Source: Pseudomonas nunensis (GTDB taxonomy: Bacteria; Pseudomonadota; Gammaproteobacteria; Pseudomonadales; Pseudomonadaceae). From it: DNA of 64,000 nt. The DNA is taken from contig NZ_CP101125.1 of NCBI RefSeq assembly GCF_024296925.1, positions 2,668,501 through 2,732,500 on the forward strand. Reading direction: 5' to 3'. The notes under the pieces were generated by a model. That model saw nothing but the letters and a program-made list of their open reading frames with translations, was not told the origin of the DNA and made no database searches. A program made the translations under genes and the position numbers. Positions 25,391-34,080 of this stretch are shown one piece after another (within the stretch, counting starts at the first letter, position 1; each line of letters begins with the position of its first letter).

Positions 25391-26113
25391 TCAGACGCCG
25401 AGACAGCTCTGCAGGAGTTCTTGTTTCGACTCCAGTTCAGCAGCGCTGATTTCTTCCACGATCTGACCGTGGTCCATCAAGTAATGGCGGTCAGCCAAAG
25501 GTGCTGCGAAGCGAAAATTCTGCTCCACCAACACAATGGTCAAGCCTTGCTTCTTGAGCTTGATCAGCACTTCGGCCAGCTTCTGCACAATCACCGGGGC
25601 CAGGCCTTCGGTGATCTCATCCAGCAACAACAGATTGGCGCCCGTGCGCAGGATCCGCGCCATGGCCAGCATCTGCTGTTCGCCGCCGGACAGGCGTGTG
25701 CCCTGGCTGAAACGCCGTTCATAAAGATTGGGAAACATCTCGTAGATTTCGTCGAGGCTCATGCCGTCGTTGCGCACCGTCGGTGGCAGCAGCAGGTTCT
25801 CCTCGACATTGAGACTGGCGAAAATACCGCGCTCTTCCGGGCAGTAGCCGACACCCAATCGTGGGATCAGGTGCGCGGCGAGACCGATGGTCTCGTTGCC
25901 ATTGAGCACAATCGAGCCGGTGCGACGGCCGACCATATTCATGATTGCGCGCAGCGTGGTGGATCGCCCGGAGCCGTTGCGCCCAAGCAAGGTGATGAGT
26001 TCGCCACGCCGTACCTGCAGGTCGATGCCGTGCAAGATGTGAGATTCGCCATAGAAAGCATGCAGGTCGCTGATCCGCAGTTGCTTGAAATCCGGAGCGT
26101 GCAGACTGTTCAT
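25391..26113 (-). CDS. LivF-type ABC transporter ATPase with Arg in Walker A
   Basis: A 240-residue ATPase of the LivF class. The signature motif is 'LSGGEQQMLAMARIL', Walker B 'LLLLDEITEGLAP', and the H-loop region 'IVLVEQNFRFA'. The Walker A reads GRNGSGRSTT, with Arg (codon CGA) where the invariant Lys is normal. This may lower ATP hydrolysis, although the subunit could still work paired with its intact LivG partner. It overlaps that gene by four bases. Confidence 0.88.
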   Translation of the reverse strand: MNSLHAPDFKQLRISDLHAFYGESHILHGIDLQVRRGELITLLGRNGSGRSTTLRAIMNMVGRRTGSIVLNGNETIGLAAHLIPRLGVGYCPEERGIFASLNVEENLLLPPTVRNDGMSLDEIYEMFPNLYERRFSQGTRLSGGEQQMLAMARILRTGANLLLLDEITEGLAPVIVQKLAEVLIKLKKQGLTIVLVEQNFRFAAPLADRHYLMDHGQIVEEISAAELESKQELLQSCLGV

Positions 26114-26886
26114 GCGTGCTCTCCTGCAAGGCTGACAGCTTCACTGCCAAGGTAGGCCTCGCGCACCAACGGATTAGCGGAGACGCTGGCATAGTCTCCT
26201 TCGGCGAGAATCGCCCCGCGTGCCAGGACGGTGATGCGGTCGCACAGCTCGCTGACCACTCCCAGGTTATGCTCGACCATCAATACCGTGCGCCCTACGG
26301 CGGCCTGACGTATCAGGTCAATGACCATGTTGACGTCCTCGTGCCCCATGCCTTGGGTCGGCTCGTCGAGCAGCAACACCTCCGGATCCAGTGCCAGGGT
26401 AGTGGCCAACTCCAGTGCGCGTTTACGACCGTAAGGCAGTTCGATGGTCAGGGTATCGGCGGCGTCGAGCAGACCGACCTGCTCCAACATCTGTAAAGCC
26501 CGCTCATTAAGACCCTCGAGGCTGCGTTCGGACTTCCAGAAGTGAAAGGAGTTACCCAGCTTGCGCTGCAAGGCCACCCGCACGTTCTCCACCACACTCA
26601 TATGGCCAAACACTGCGGATATCTGAAATGACCGCACCAAACCCAAGCGGGCAATTTCATTGGGCTTCAAACGGGTGATCGACTGGCCACGGTAGAGGAT
26701 CTCACCACGGGTGGGCGGGAGAAACTTGGTGAGGAGGTTGAAAACGGTGGTTTTGCCGGCACCGTTAGGCCCGATCAGTGCGTGAATATGGCCCGTCTGC
26801 ACACGTAGATCGACCGAATCCACCGCAGTGAAACCGCGAAACTCTTTGGTCAAGCCACGCGTTTCCAGCACGATTTCTGACGACAT
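26110..26886 (-). CDS. LivG-type ABC transporter ATPase
   Basis: A 258-residue ATPase of the LivG class. Walker A is GPNGAGKTT, the Q-loop region follows with 'RLGLVRSFQISAVFGHMSV', and Walker B is 'LLLDEPTQGMG', close to the LivG form. 'VEHNLGVVSELCDRI' is the H-loop region. It is the first gene of the operon ATPase-ATPase-binding protein-permease, behind a region with a GTTTACGTAAAC palindrome. The motifs are intact. Confidence 0.9.
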   Translation of the reverse strand: MSSEIVLETRGLTKEFRGFTAVDSVDLRVQTGHIHALIGPNGAGKTTVFNLLTKFLPPTRGEILYRGQSITRLKPNEIARLGLVRSFQISAVFGHMSVVENVRVALQRKLGNSFHFWKSERSLEGLNERALQMLEQVGLLDAADTLTIELPYGRKRALELATTLALDPEVLLLDEPTQGMGHEDVNMVIDLIRQAAVGRTVLMVEHNLGVVSELCDRITVLARGAILAEGDYASVSANPLVREAYLGSEAVSLAGEHA

Positions 26887-26944
26887 TTGAAGCCCTCTAA
26901 CCTTAGTTATTTTTATTGGTTATGGTGCTACTGCGCGATTTGAC

Positions 26945-26956
26945 GTTTACGTAAAC
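26945..26956. promoter_or_regulatory. Perfect 12-bp palindrome upstream of the ABC operon
   Basis: GTTTACGTAAAC is fully palindromic and lies 59 bp upstream of the LivG-type start. Operators of several TetR- and MerR-type regulators of acyl-CoA and amino-acid degradation have this type of sequence. No matching regulator gene is next to it. The rest of the 462-bp gap (26887-27348) holds only a 36-codon frame (27121-27231) without a recognisable product. Confidence 0.45.
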
Positions 26957-27348
26957 GAAACCGCTCATTCAAAAAAAATCTACTTAATACAAACTCTCCA
27001 GCTGGCCTCAGGCACGCTGATGGAACAGCTCCAGATTGATCAATCGACGCTCATCCCGCATGCCTAAAATGGCGAATTTGTTGCACGATCCGAGGTATGC
27101 GCGATCCCTGTCCTCTGCCGATGCGCCTGGCGGTGCATCACCCGAAACTCAACGTGCCGGTGTTGTGTTGGCGCAACGTGGAGGCCCTCACGGGTAAGTC
27201 GGTGCGTGAGTTGCTCTTCAGGCTGGCGTGACAGAGCTGGGATCGACGAGTCTGGATTTCACTCGATTAATGAATGGGCCAAGATGCTTCAGCGGCCAAA
27301 GAAAACGTACCGTCAACGGTGGTTTGATGGGAAAACCAGCACAAAGAC

Positions 27349-27783
27349 CTAAGGCGCAGTAACGCCGTTGCCACCAGCACGCAGCAACTCTTCAACAGCC
27401 AACCGCGCCACTTCGGCATCCTGCTCCGCCTTGACACCGGACACACCGACAGCGCCAATGCAGTGGCCTTCGTGCCAGATGGCAACGCCGCCCTCGAGCA
27501 TGCCTTGCAGGTTGGGTGCGCTGAGGAAGGCGTGTCGCCCGCCGTTGATCATGTCTTCATACGCCTTGCTGTCGCGACGACCCAACGCTGCGGTGCGGGC
27601 CTTTTCGGTGGCGATGTAGCCGGCGATCGGCGCCGCACCGTCCAGACGCAGCAGCCCCAGCGGATGCCCGCCGTCGTCGACGACAGCAATCGCCACGCCC
27701 CAGTTGCGCGCCTGTGCCAACTGTTTTGCCGTAGACAGCAGGTGTGAAACCTCTTGTTCACTGAGAAAAGCCTTGGTTTGCAT
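27349..27783 (-). CDS. GlcG/HbpS family protein
   Basis: A 144-residue protein of the GlcG/HbpS fold, recognised by 'VVDDGGHPLGLLRLDGA', 'ATEKARTAALGRRDS' and the C-terminal 'IGAVGVSGVKAEQDAEVAR'. Members bind haem or small ligands or accompany catabolic operons; enzymatic roles are unsettled. A ribosome site (GGAGGCGGG) precedes the ATG. It follows the amino-acid binding-protein gene on the same strand, so it may be the last gene of the opine-oxidase-like operon. Confidence 0.85.
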   Translation of the reverse strand: MQTKAFLSEQEVSHLLSTAKQLAQARNWGVAIAVVDDGGHPLGLLRLDGAAPIAGYIATEKARTAALGRRDSKAYEDMINGGRHAFLSAPNLQGMLEGGVAIWHEGHCIGAVGVSGVKAEQDAEVARLAVEELLRAGGNGVTAP

Positions 27784-27849
27784 CCCGCCTCCTGATCAAA
27801 AAGAACGGCACGCCGGCTCAAGCAAGCGTGCCGATAGAACACACGCGGC

Positions 27850-28632
27850 TTAATCGCCGTAGATGTCGAAGTCGAAATACTTCTGGCGAATTTTGTCGTA
27901 GGTGCCATCAGCCCGAATCGCCGCCAAGGCCTGGTTGAAACGGTCTGCCAGCGGATCGTTCTTGGGCACGGCAATGCCGATGCCTGTGCCGAAGAATAGC
28001 TCTTCAGTGAAGTTCGGGCCGACGAATTCGTAATCCTGCCCTTCCGGCCGCTTCAACAGGCTTTCATCGATCACCACCGAACTGGCCATGGTTGCGTCGA
28101 GGCGCCCGCCCAGCAGGTCGAGGAAGATTTCGTTCTGCGAGCCGTAGCGCACCACTTCGGCACCCGCCGGGGCGAATTTCTCGGTGACGTAACGATCGAA
28201 GTTGGTTGCGCGCTGAACGCCAATGCGTTTGCCCTTGAGCTGCGCCGGAATGTCGACGATGCCGCTGCCTTTCTTGAACACCAGGCGCGCCGGAATGCGG
28301 TAGTAGCGATTGCTGAAATCGACCGACTTGAGGCGCTCCGGGGTCATCGACATCGAAGAAATCACCGCGTCGACTTTCTTCACCTTGAGCGCGGGTATCA
28401 GGCCGTCGAACTCTTGCTCCTTCCACTCGCACTGGACTTTCATTTGCGCGCACAAGGCCTGGCCGATGTCGTAGTCGAAACCGACAATCTGGTTATCGGG
28501 AGTCTTCGACGCGAACGGCGGATAAGCCGCTTCGATGCCCAGGCGCAGCGGCTGCTCCGCCGCGTGCAGGTTGCCGGCCAATGCCAGCAGCGAGATGAGA
28601 CAAGCCTTCAATAGCGTATTTTTTACGTTCAT
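27850..28632 (-). CDS. Polar amino-acid/opine ABC substrate-binding protein
   Basis: A 260-residue periplasmic binding protein of the SBP_bac_3 family. A signal peptide ends at 'GNLHA', and 'LRLGIEAAYPPFASKTPD' and 'IVGFDYDIGQALCAQMK' begin the mature domain; the C-terminal 'YDKIRQKYFDFDIYGD' is typical of lysine/arginine/ornithine and octopine/nopaline binding proteins. The start follows TGGAG at 8 bases. No permease or ATPase gene is next to it; the permeases at 36.8-38.2 kb are the nearest of the matching class. Confidence 0.9.
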   Translation of the reverse strand: MNVKNTLLKACLISLLALAGNLHAAEQPLRLGIEAAYPPFASKTPDNQIVGFDYDIGQALCAQMKVQCEWKEQEFDGLIPALKVKKVDAVISSMSMTPERLKSVDFSNRYYRIPARLVFKKGSGIVDIPAQLKGKRIGVQRATNFDRYVTEKFAPAGAEVVRYGSQNEIFLDLLGGRLDATMASSVVIDESLLKRPEGQDYEFVGPNFTEELFFGTGIGIAVPKNDPLADRFNQALAAIRADGTYDKIRQKYFDFDIYGD

Positions 28633-28788
28633 ACATGGCTCCAGATGCGATGTTGTTTGTGTCGGGCGCTCCGCAAAGGAAGTCGTCCGTTATGGCAGCG
28701 GAAATGTGAACAGGCGGAGATGGCGGCTCTGATGGCCCCTGCTCCGTTGTTGCGCCGCGTGGAACCGGCGCAACGGGTCGAGAAACAC

Positions 28789-29142
28789 TCAGACGGCGGC
28801 GGTGACGATCAACTCCAGCAGGATCTGCGGGTCATCGAACATCACCTGGGCGGTGGCGCGTGCCGGCGTTTGCGCGGCATCGACCCAGGCACTCCAGGTT
28901 TCATTCATGCCGGCGAAATCGGCACTCATGTCTTTCATCCAGATCTGCACACTGAGCAGCCGGCTCTTGTCACTGCCGGAGATTTCCAGCAATTCGTCGA
29001 CCCGTTGCAGCACCTGGCGCGTCTGGCCACGGATGTCCTGGCTGCAATCGGCGGCGACGATGCCGCTCAGCCAGGCAACGCCGTTGTGCACGACGCTGCG
29101 GCTCAGGCGTGGGTTGCTTTCGATGCGTTGGATAAGGCTCAT
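28789..29142 (-). CDS. RidA family protein
   Basis: A 117-residue RidA/YjgF member ('RIESNPRLSRSVVHNGVAWL' and 'LLSVQIWMKDMSADFAGMNE'). Members hydrolyse reactive enamine/imine intermediates to ketones and ammonia. It overlaps the preceding oxidoreductase gene by four bases. This fits a role in clearing imines made by the amine- or opine-oxidising enzyme of the operon. The Arg that binds the carboxylate in canonical RidA is present near the end as 'PARATAQV'. Confidence 0.88.
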   Translation of the reverse strand: MSLIQRIESNPRLSRSVVHNGVAWLSGIVAADCSQDIRGQTRQVLQRVDELLEISGSDKSRLLSVQIWMKDMSADFAGMNETWSAWVDAAQTPARATAQVMFDDPQILLELIVTAAV

Positions 29143-30539
29143 ACAGGCTCCTGGGTCAAAGGTGTCTCGGTTGATAGTTGGGCAAGGGTGATGGGTTTGA
29201 GCGGTGATCGAATGCGGTAGTAGCCGACTTCTGTGGCAGACACCTGGCGTTGCGCGGCAATGATTTCAGTGACGCTCAAGCCACACTGGCGCCCCTGGCA
29301 AGGCCCCATGCCACAGCGACCGAAGGCCTTGGCTTGATTGGGCCCCAGGCACCCCAGCTCGACGTACTGGCGAATCGAACCGGCGCTGACTTCTTCGCAG
29401 CGACAGACAATCACCTCGTCGGCGGGTATGCGGTTTTGCTGCTGCGGGCGGTACAAGGCATCGATCAGTGGCCGCGCGGCAAGCTGGCGACGCAACGCCT
29501 TGCGATAAGGTGCGGCGAGTCGTTGCGCCTGTTGCGCATCGAGCTTTCCCGAGCGGGCGGCAATCGCCAGCCCGACCAGACGGCCTTCGAGCCGCGCCAC
29601 GTGCGCCCCGCCGATTGCCCCGCCATCACCGGCGATGTAAATGCCCGGCAGGCTGGTTTCACCTTGGCTGTCACGGCGCGCGATCCAGCACAATTGCTGC
29701 TCGCTCCAATCGTGTTCCAAGCGCAACGACCAACTGATCTGTGTGTTGGGTACCACGCCTTGATGCAGCAGGATCAACGAAGCGCGAATGGTCCTGTTCC
29801 GACCGTGACTGACGAAGCTCAAGGCGTTGGCGTGCGCCTGCCCTTCGATACGCAAATCCCGCGCATCGCGAAAATGTTTGACGCCGGCGCGCTTCAGTTC
29901 CGCCAGCAATTGCAGGCCCTTGAGCAAATCGCGCCAGCCGCGCAGGGCGCTTGGGATGTTGCGCCAGGCGCGCGGCAGATCGTTGCGGCCGCTGGTGTCC
30001 ACCAGCGCTTCAATCGCAACCCCGGCGCGCAGGTATTGCACCGCCAGCAGGTACAGCAACGGTCCGCAACCAGCGAGTACCACGGGGCCTTGCGGCACCA
30101 GTGCGGCATTTTTCAGCAGGATCTGTCCGGCACCGGCGGTCATCACGCCCGGCAAGGTCCAGCCCGGAATCGGCATGGGTCGCTCGAACGCCCCGGTGGC
30201 GATCAACACCTGCCGCCCCTGGAGGATTTGCGCCCGCCCCTCGATCAGGAAATGCACCTGACGCTGGGTTGTCACCTGCCAGATCGCCGCGTTGGGCAGG
30301 TATCGGGCGGCGCATTGCAGAAACTTCGCAACCAATGGCGCACCCGCTTCATAGTCGCGTCCCAACAGCTGGCGGCTGCGCGCGTCGGCCTGCTGGATGT
30401 TGCGATAGATCTGCCCTCCCGGGCTGCCCTGCTCATCCAGCACCGCCACCGAAAGGCCGCGCTCCGTAGCCTCAAGGGCGGCACTCATGCCGGCCGGGCC
30501 GGCGCCAATCACGATGAGATCGACCGTTTGCTCATTCAT
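29139..30539 (-). CDS. FAD/[2Fe-2S] oxidoreductase, opine-oxidase alpha-type subunit
   Basis: A 466-residue flavoprotein. The FAD loop 'VIGAGPAGMSAALEATERG' stands at residue ~10, a second nucleotide loop near 'GCGPLLYLLAVQYLRAG', and 'GIYIAGDGGAIGGA' is the C-terminal FAD contact. The end holds a BFD-like iron-sulphur site: Cys-x-Cys in 'IVCRCEEV' and Cys-x4-Cys in 'GRCGMGPCQGRQC'. This layout is that of OoxA/NoxA, HcnB and the alpha subunit of hydroxyproline or D-proline dehydrogenases. The ATG at 30539 follows AGGAGG; it overlaps the small 2Fe-2S subunit gene by 8 bases. Confidence 0.9.
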   Translation of the reverse strand: MNEQTVDLIVIGAGPAGMSAALEATERGLSVAVLDEQGSPGGQIYRNIQQADARSRQLLGRDYEAGAPLVAKFLQCAARYLPNAAIWQVTTQRQVHFLIEGRAQILQGRQVLIATGAFERPMPIPGWTLPGVMTAGAGQILLKNAALVPQGPVVLAGCGPLLYLLAVQYLRAGVAIEALVDTSGRNDLPRAWRNIPSALRGWRDLLKGLQLLAELKRAGVKHFRDARDLRIEGQAHANALSFVSHGRNRTIRASLILLHQGVVPNTQISWSLRLEHDWSEQQLCWIARRDSQGETSLPGIYIAGDGGAIGGAHVARLEGRLVGLAIAARSGKLDAQQAQRLAAPYRKALRRQLAARPLIDALYRPQQQNRIPADEVIVCRCEEVSAGSIRQYVELGCLGPNQAKAFGRCGMGPCQGRQCGLSVTEIIAAQRQVSATEVGYYRIRSPLKPITLAQLSTETPLTQEPV

Positions 30540-30864
30540 CAGCCACCTCCTCCTCTCCCCCCAGCACATCGCGAGCGCCACGCTGACGCTGCACTCGCAT
30601 GCCCGCTCGAACTGGCAGCAAACAGGCCTGACAGTTGGCTTGGCCGTCGACCTCGACCAGGCATTCGAAGCACACCCCCATCATGCAAAAGGGCGCGCCG
30701 AGTCGGCCGTTGACCGCGCTTTCACGGGTATGAGTGACGCCGCTGCCGAGCAATGCTGCGGCCAGTGACACACCGGCCGGCACTGACAATGGCGCGCCTT
30801 CGAATTCGATCTGCACGGTGTTTTGCCCAGGGTCGATCACCCGAAACAACGAATCAACCGACAT
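30532..30864 (-). CDS. Small [2Fe-2S] subunit of an opine-oxidase-type complex
   Basis: A 110-residue ferredoxin-like protein (Fer2_4 type). Ligand cysteines are seen in 'FCMMGVCFECLVEV' and 'NCQACLLPV'. Such proteins form the gamma subunit between the two flavin subunits of HcnABC-like and opine/hydroxyproline oxidases and pass electrons from substrate oxidation towards the respiratory chain. It overlaps both neighbours by 8-11 bases, so the three are translated together. Confidence 0.9.
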   Translation of the reverse strand: MSVDSLFRVIDPGQNTVQIEFEGAPLSVPAGVSLAAALLGSGVTHTRESAVNGRLGAPFCMMGVCFECLVEVDGQANCQACLLPVRAGMRVQRQRGARDVLGGEEEVADE

Positions 30865-31978
30865 GGCGCACCTCGCTTTTGTGGTGAAAGCGCTTAAGGC
30901 CGAAAGCCGCTACCGCCGGATCGTCGAACTCGCCGTCGATCCACGGCGCCAGGCGCAAGGCGTGAATCGCCGCCAGGGTCACGCCGCTGTGGCAGCTGAC
31001 CACTACGGCTCCCGGACATGCCTGGGAGGCTTCATAAATGGGATAGCCATCGGCGCTCATTACCCGCAGCGCGCCCCAGGCCCGGACCAGGCGCACTTGC
31101 CCCAAACGGGGGAAACAGCGCACCGCGCGCGCGGCGATCGTCGCCATCACTTCGCTGCAAGTGCCGTCATCGAGCCCGGCGGACTCATGGGAGTCGCCCA
31201 ACTGCACCGTGCCTTCGTCGGTCTGGCGTATGTAGGTGGTGGGGTAATGCAGAAAAGGTTTGAGGCGCTCGGTGACCAGGATTTGCCCACGGTTAGGACT
31301 CACGGGCACGTCGATCCCCAACTGAGCGCCCAGCTCACGATTGCCGAGCCCGGCGGCCAAAATTACCCGCCCGGCATACCAGCGTTGTTCACCGGCCTGC
31401 AGCTCGAAGCCCGAGGCGCATTGGCCGATGGCGCTGACCCGATGACCATTGATGATCCTGACTCCACGCGCCCGGCAGGCGGCGTACAGCGAACGCAGCA
31501 GCTTGAGCGGATTGACGTGCCCGTCCATGGGCGAATAGCAGGCACCCACGACCGTCGGCCCCACGCCCGGCAGACGCGCCTTCAGTTGTTCGCCATCCAG
31601 CAACTCGAAGGGGTAATCGCCCTGCATGGCATCGCGCAGCCAGAGCAGCCGACGGCTTTCCTCGGCCATTTCCTCGTCACTCAAACACAGCTGGAAACCG
31701 CCCGGCTGGCGCAGATGAAGGTCGATGCCAGTATCGGCCTGCAACGAGGCCGCCAAGCGTGGCCACAGCGCCACCGCTTCACGCGTCCATTGCGCATAGG
31801 CACTCATCCCGTACCCCTTGCCCTGCACCCACAGCAAACCGAAGTTGCCACGGGCCGCGCGCAAGGCATCGTCGCCTTCGTCCAGTACGCTGACCTGGCG
31901 CCCCATCAAGGCCAGCCCATAAGCAATGGACAGCCCGACCAAACCACCGCCGACGATCATGACATCAGTTTTTTGCAT
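30854..31978 (-). CDS. FAD-dependent amine/opine oxidase, beta-type (DadA-like) subunit
   Basis: A 374-residue DAO-family flavoprotein with 'VMIVGGGLVGLSIAYGL' at the N-terminus and 'HSGVTLAAIHALRLAPWI' at the C-terminus. It resembles OoxB/HcnC, the substrate-oxidising subunit that splits C-N bonds of opines, sarcosine-like amines or D-amino acids. The ATG at 31978 starts the FAD domain directly; a GTG three codons earlier is possible. It is the first gene of the minus-strand operon, divergent from a LysR gene 166 bp away. Confidence 0.88.
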   Translation of the reverse strand: MQKTDVMIVGGGLVGLSIAYGLALMGRQVSVLDEGDDALRAARGNFGLLWVQGKGYGMSAYAQWTREAVALWPRLAASLQADTGIDLHLRQPGGFQLCLSDEEMAEESRRLLWLRDAMQGDYPFELLDGEQLKARLPGVGPTVVGACYSPMDGHVNPLKLLRSLYAACRARGVRIINGHRVSAIGQCASGFELQAGEQRWYAGRVILAAGLGNRELGAQLGIDVPVSPNRGQILVTERLKPFLHYPTTYIRQTDEGTVQLGDSHESAGLDDGTCSEVMATIAARAVRCFPRLGQVRLVRAWGALRVMSADGYPIYEASQACPGAVVVSCHSGVTLAAIHALRLAPWIDGEFDDPAVAAFGLKRFHHKSEVRHVG

Positions 31979-32144
31979 GAGCTTCACTACCGCCCTTTCA
32001 ACGCCAGGGATTCAGCCCAGGCGCAGGCATTACGCCTGGATAATCTTGATAGGGACGATGCTAAACAGCAGACAAGCGCTTGAAAAATGCTTTATTTTGG
32101 CAAGGCCATGTCTTTTTGTTATGGCTTTTCTGAAGGACATCACC

Positions 32145-33050
32145 ATGAATCTTCGCCAGCTGGAAGCCTTCCGCGCGGTCATCCTCGGCCAGACCGTCAC
32201 CCGCGCTGCCGAGATGCTGCACATTTCGCAACCGGCGGCGACGCGCCTGATTGCCAGCCTCGAGGAGGACATCGGCTTCGATTTGTTTGTCCGCGCCAAG
32301 GGCCGACTGCAACCGACCGCCGAGGCCATGACGCTGTATCAGGAAGTGCAACGCTCACTGCTCGGGGTCGAGCGCATTGCCCGAGCGGCACAAGACATCC
32401 GCAGCTTGAAACGCGGTTCACTGCACATCGCTTGCGCGCCGGCCATGGGCCTGTCATTCCTGCCGCGAGCCATCGCTGCGTTCATGGCTGAGCATGATCA
32501 AGTGCAGATCTCGCTGGTAGTGCATTCATCGCGCGAGATCGTTGATCTGGTGGTCGGTCAGCGCTGCGATCTGGGCATCATCGTACTGCCCAACACCTAC
32601 CCCAGCCCGCGCGCAGAAAAACTGCTGGCAACCCGGATGCTCTGTGCACTGCCGGCCAATCATCGCTTACAGGACAAGGCCACCATTCGCCCGGAGGATC
32701 TGCAAGGCGAGGCGTTTATTTCGTATCCACAATCCATCGGCTCGCGCCAACACATCGACTCTATATTTGCCGCACACGGGGTCGAGCGTGAACTGCGCCT
32801 GGAGACCCAGCTGTCGCTACCGATGTGCATGTTTGTCGAACAAGGATTGGGGATAGCGCTGGTCGATGCCATCAGCGCGGTCGAGTACCGGGGCAATGGC
32901 ATCGTGTTCAGAGCGTTCGAGCCGGCCATCGAGATGGACTTCAACATGCTGTTGCCGGTTCAAGGACCGGCGTCGAAACTGCAAATCAGCTTTCTCGAAC
33001 ACATGCAGCACTTCATCGCTCGGGAGGTGCCGGCGGATTATCGGTTTTAG
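32145..33050 (+). CDS. LysR regulator, NocR/OccR-like
   Basis: A 301-residue LysR protein with the helix-turn-helix 'QTVTRAAEMLHISQPAATRL' and the effector domain from ~90. The beginning 'MNLRQLEAFRAVILGQTVTRAAEMLHIS' is close to NocR/OccR-type opine regulators. The ATG at 32145 follows AAGGACATCACC. It is divergent from the opine-oxidase-like operon and most likely controls it with an opine or amino acid as co-inducer. Its end overlaps the convergent GntR gene by four bases. Confidence 0.87.
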   Translation: MNLRQLEAFRAVILGQTVTRAAEMLHISQPAATRLIASLEEDIGFDLFVRAKGRLQPTAEAMTLYQEVQRSLLGVERIARAAQDIRSLKRGSLHIACAPAMGLSFLPRAIAAFMAEHDQVQISLVVHSSREIVDLVVGQRCDLGIIVLPNTYPSPRAEKLLATRMLCALPANHRLQDKATIRPEDLQGEAFISYPQSIGSRQHIDSIFAAHGVERELRLETQLSLPMCMFVEQGLGIALVDAISAVEYRGNGIVFRAFEPAIEMDFNMLLPVQGPASKLQISFLEHMQHFIAREVPADYRF

Positions 33051-33832
33051 ACGCGAAAGCTGTTGACCCGACTGTCTGCCAGTTTGAACACCACACGCTG
33101 CGGGTGGTTGATCGAGACCAGATACTCCACCGGCTGGCCTTGGGTGTCGAAAATCACGCCCCGATACACCAACGCGGCCGTCCCGGGATCGACCTCCAGC
33201 AGACGCGCCTCCTGGTCATTCATCGTGGCAATGCTTAACGTCCCCTCGTCGCTTTCTATTTCGATCTGATAGCGCGACAGCAACAACGCATACAACGAGC
33301 CGCCCTCGATCAAATCCCCCGCCACCAGCTCGGGTACCCGGGCCGCAGGAATGTAACTGGTCTCGATGCAGAACGGCTTTTGGTCCACGGTGCGCAGACG
33401 CCTGATGGTCAGCAACACATCGCCTTCCTGAATCTTCAGCAGTTTGGCGACGCGGACGCTGGCCTGGGTTTGTTCGAAATAGAGCAATTTGCTGCCGGAT
33501 CGGGCTCCAGCTTGTTCAACCACTTCGGCAATGCCTTTACGCGCCACCGTATTGAGCGGCCGTTCGACGCCCGGTGCGGTCACGAAGGTTCCGCGATTGC
33601 CACGGCGCTCCAGGACACCGCGATCGATCAGTGTTTGCAGCGCCTTGCGCAAGGTCATCCGGCTGATCCCCAGGTGTTCGGCCAGGTCCCTTTCTGCCGG
33701 GATTCGCTCAGCCGGTCCGAACTCCGGGCGCTCGAGCATTTCAAGCAACGCCTGAACCGCCTGCCAGGCCACCTGTTTGCGCTGGGGCGCGGGAAACGCC
33801 ATGTCGGAGGGTTTTTCGCTGGTCACTTTCAT
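33047..33832 (-). CDS. GntR/HutC-family regulator of the Amadori gene set
   Basis: A 261-residue regulator with an N-terminal winged helix (residues ~15-85, 'IPAERDLAEHLGISRMTLRKAL') and a C-terminal UTRA ligand domain. The UTRA domain shows 'KPFCIETSYIPAARVPELVAG' and 'ATMNDQEARLLEVDPGTAALVYRGV'. Family members such as NagR, DasR and FrlR sense sugar phosphates and repress the adjacent operon. It is divergent from the SIS/PfkB genes. TGGTCTA half-sites overlap its own start codon and lie in the shared promoter, which suggests autoregulation. Confidence 0.92.
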   Translation of the reverse strand: MKVTSEKPSDMAFPAPQRKQVAWQAVQALLEMLERPEFGPAERIPAERDLAEHLGISRMTLRKALQTLIDRGVLERRGNRGTFVTAPGVERPLNTVARKGIAEVVEQAGARSGSKLLYFEQTQASVRVAKLLKIQEGDVLLTIRRLRTVDQKPFCIETSYIPAARVPELVAGDLIEGGSLYALLLSRYQIEIESDEGTLSIATMNDQEARLLEVDPGTAALVYRGVIFDTQGQPVEYLVSINHPQRVVFKLADSRVNSFRV

Positions 33833-34025
33833 GGTCTACATCCTGGAATATTTTTCTGGCGATCCACTGCGACTGTAAAAACCGAAAACCGACGCAAACC
33901 CGCCAACTGGGCTATGACAAAGAATACCCGGTTCAGCAAAACCTTGAAAACCGCGTATTTGGCCCATTAGACCACGGGCAAAAAGCCTTGTAATGGTATT
34001 TTTCGTGGTATAGCTTTTGGTCTAA
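33832..34025. promoter_or_regulatory. Three TGGTCTA half-sites in the GntR/SIS divergent promoter
   Basis: TGGTCTA occurs at 33832-33838, inverted as TTAGACCA at 33967-33974, and again as TGGTCTAA at 34018-34025. HutC-type regulators (NagR, DasR) bind TGGTCTAGACCA, so these are good candidates for sites of the adjacent GntR protein. The pair at 33967 and 34018 flanks a possible promoter, and the first overlaps the regulator's own start. Confidence 0.6.
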
Positions 34026-34080
34026 ATGGTGGTCGTGAACAGCAACATGCACCGCCGCAACAAGGCACCCAGGAGTCCAC

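Noticed and set aside
27121..27231. 36-codon frame in the gap after the liv-like operon
   Set aside because: No ribosome site, no family, and no conservation signal visible.
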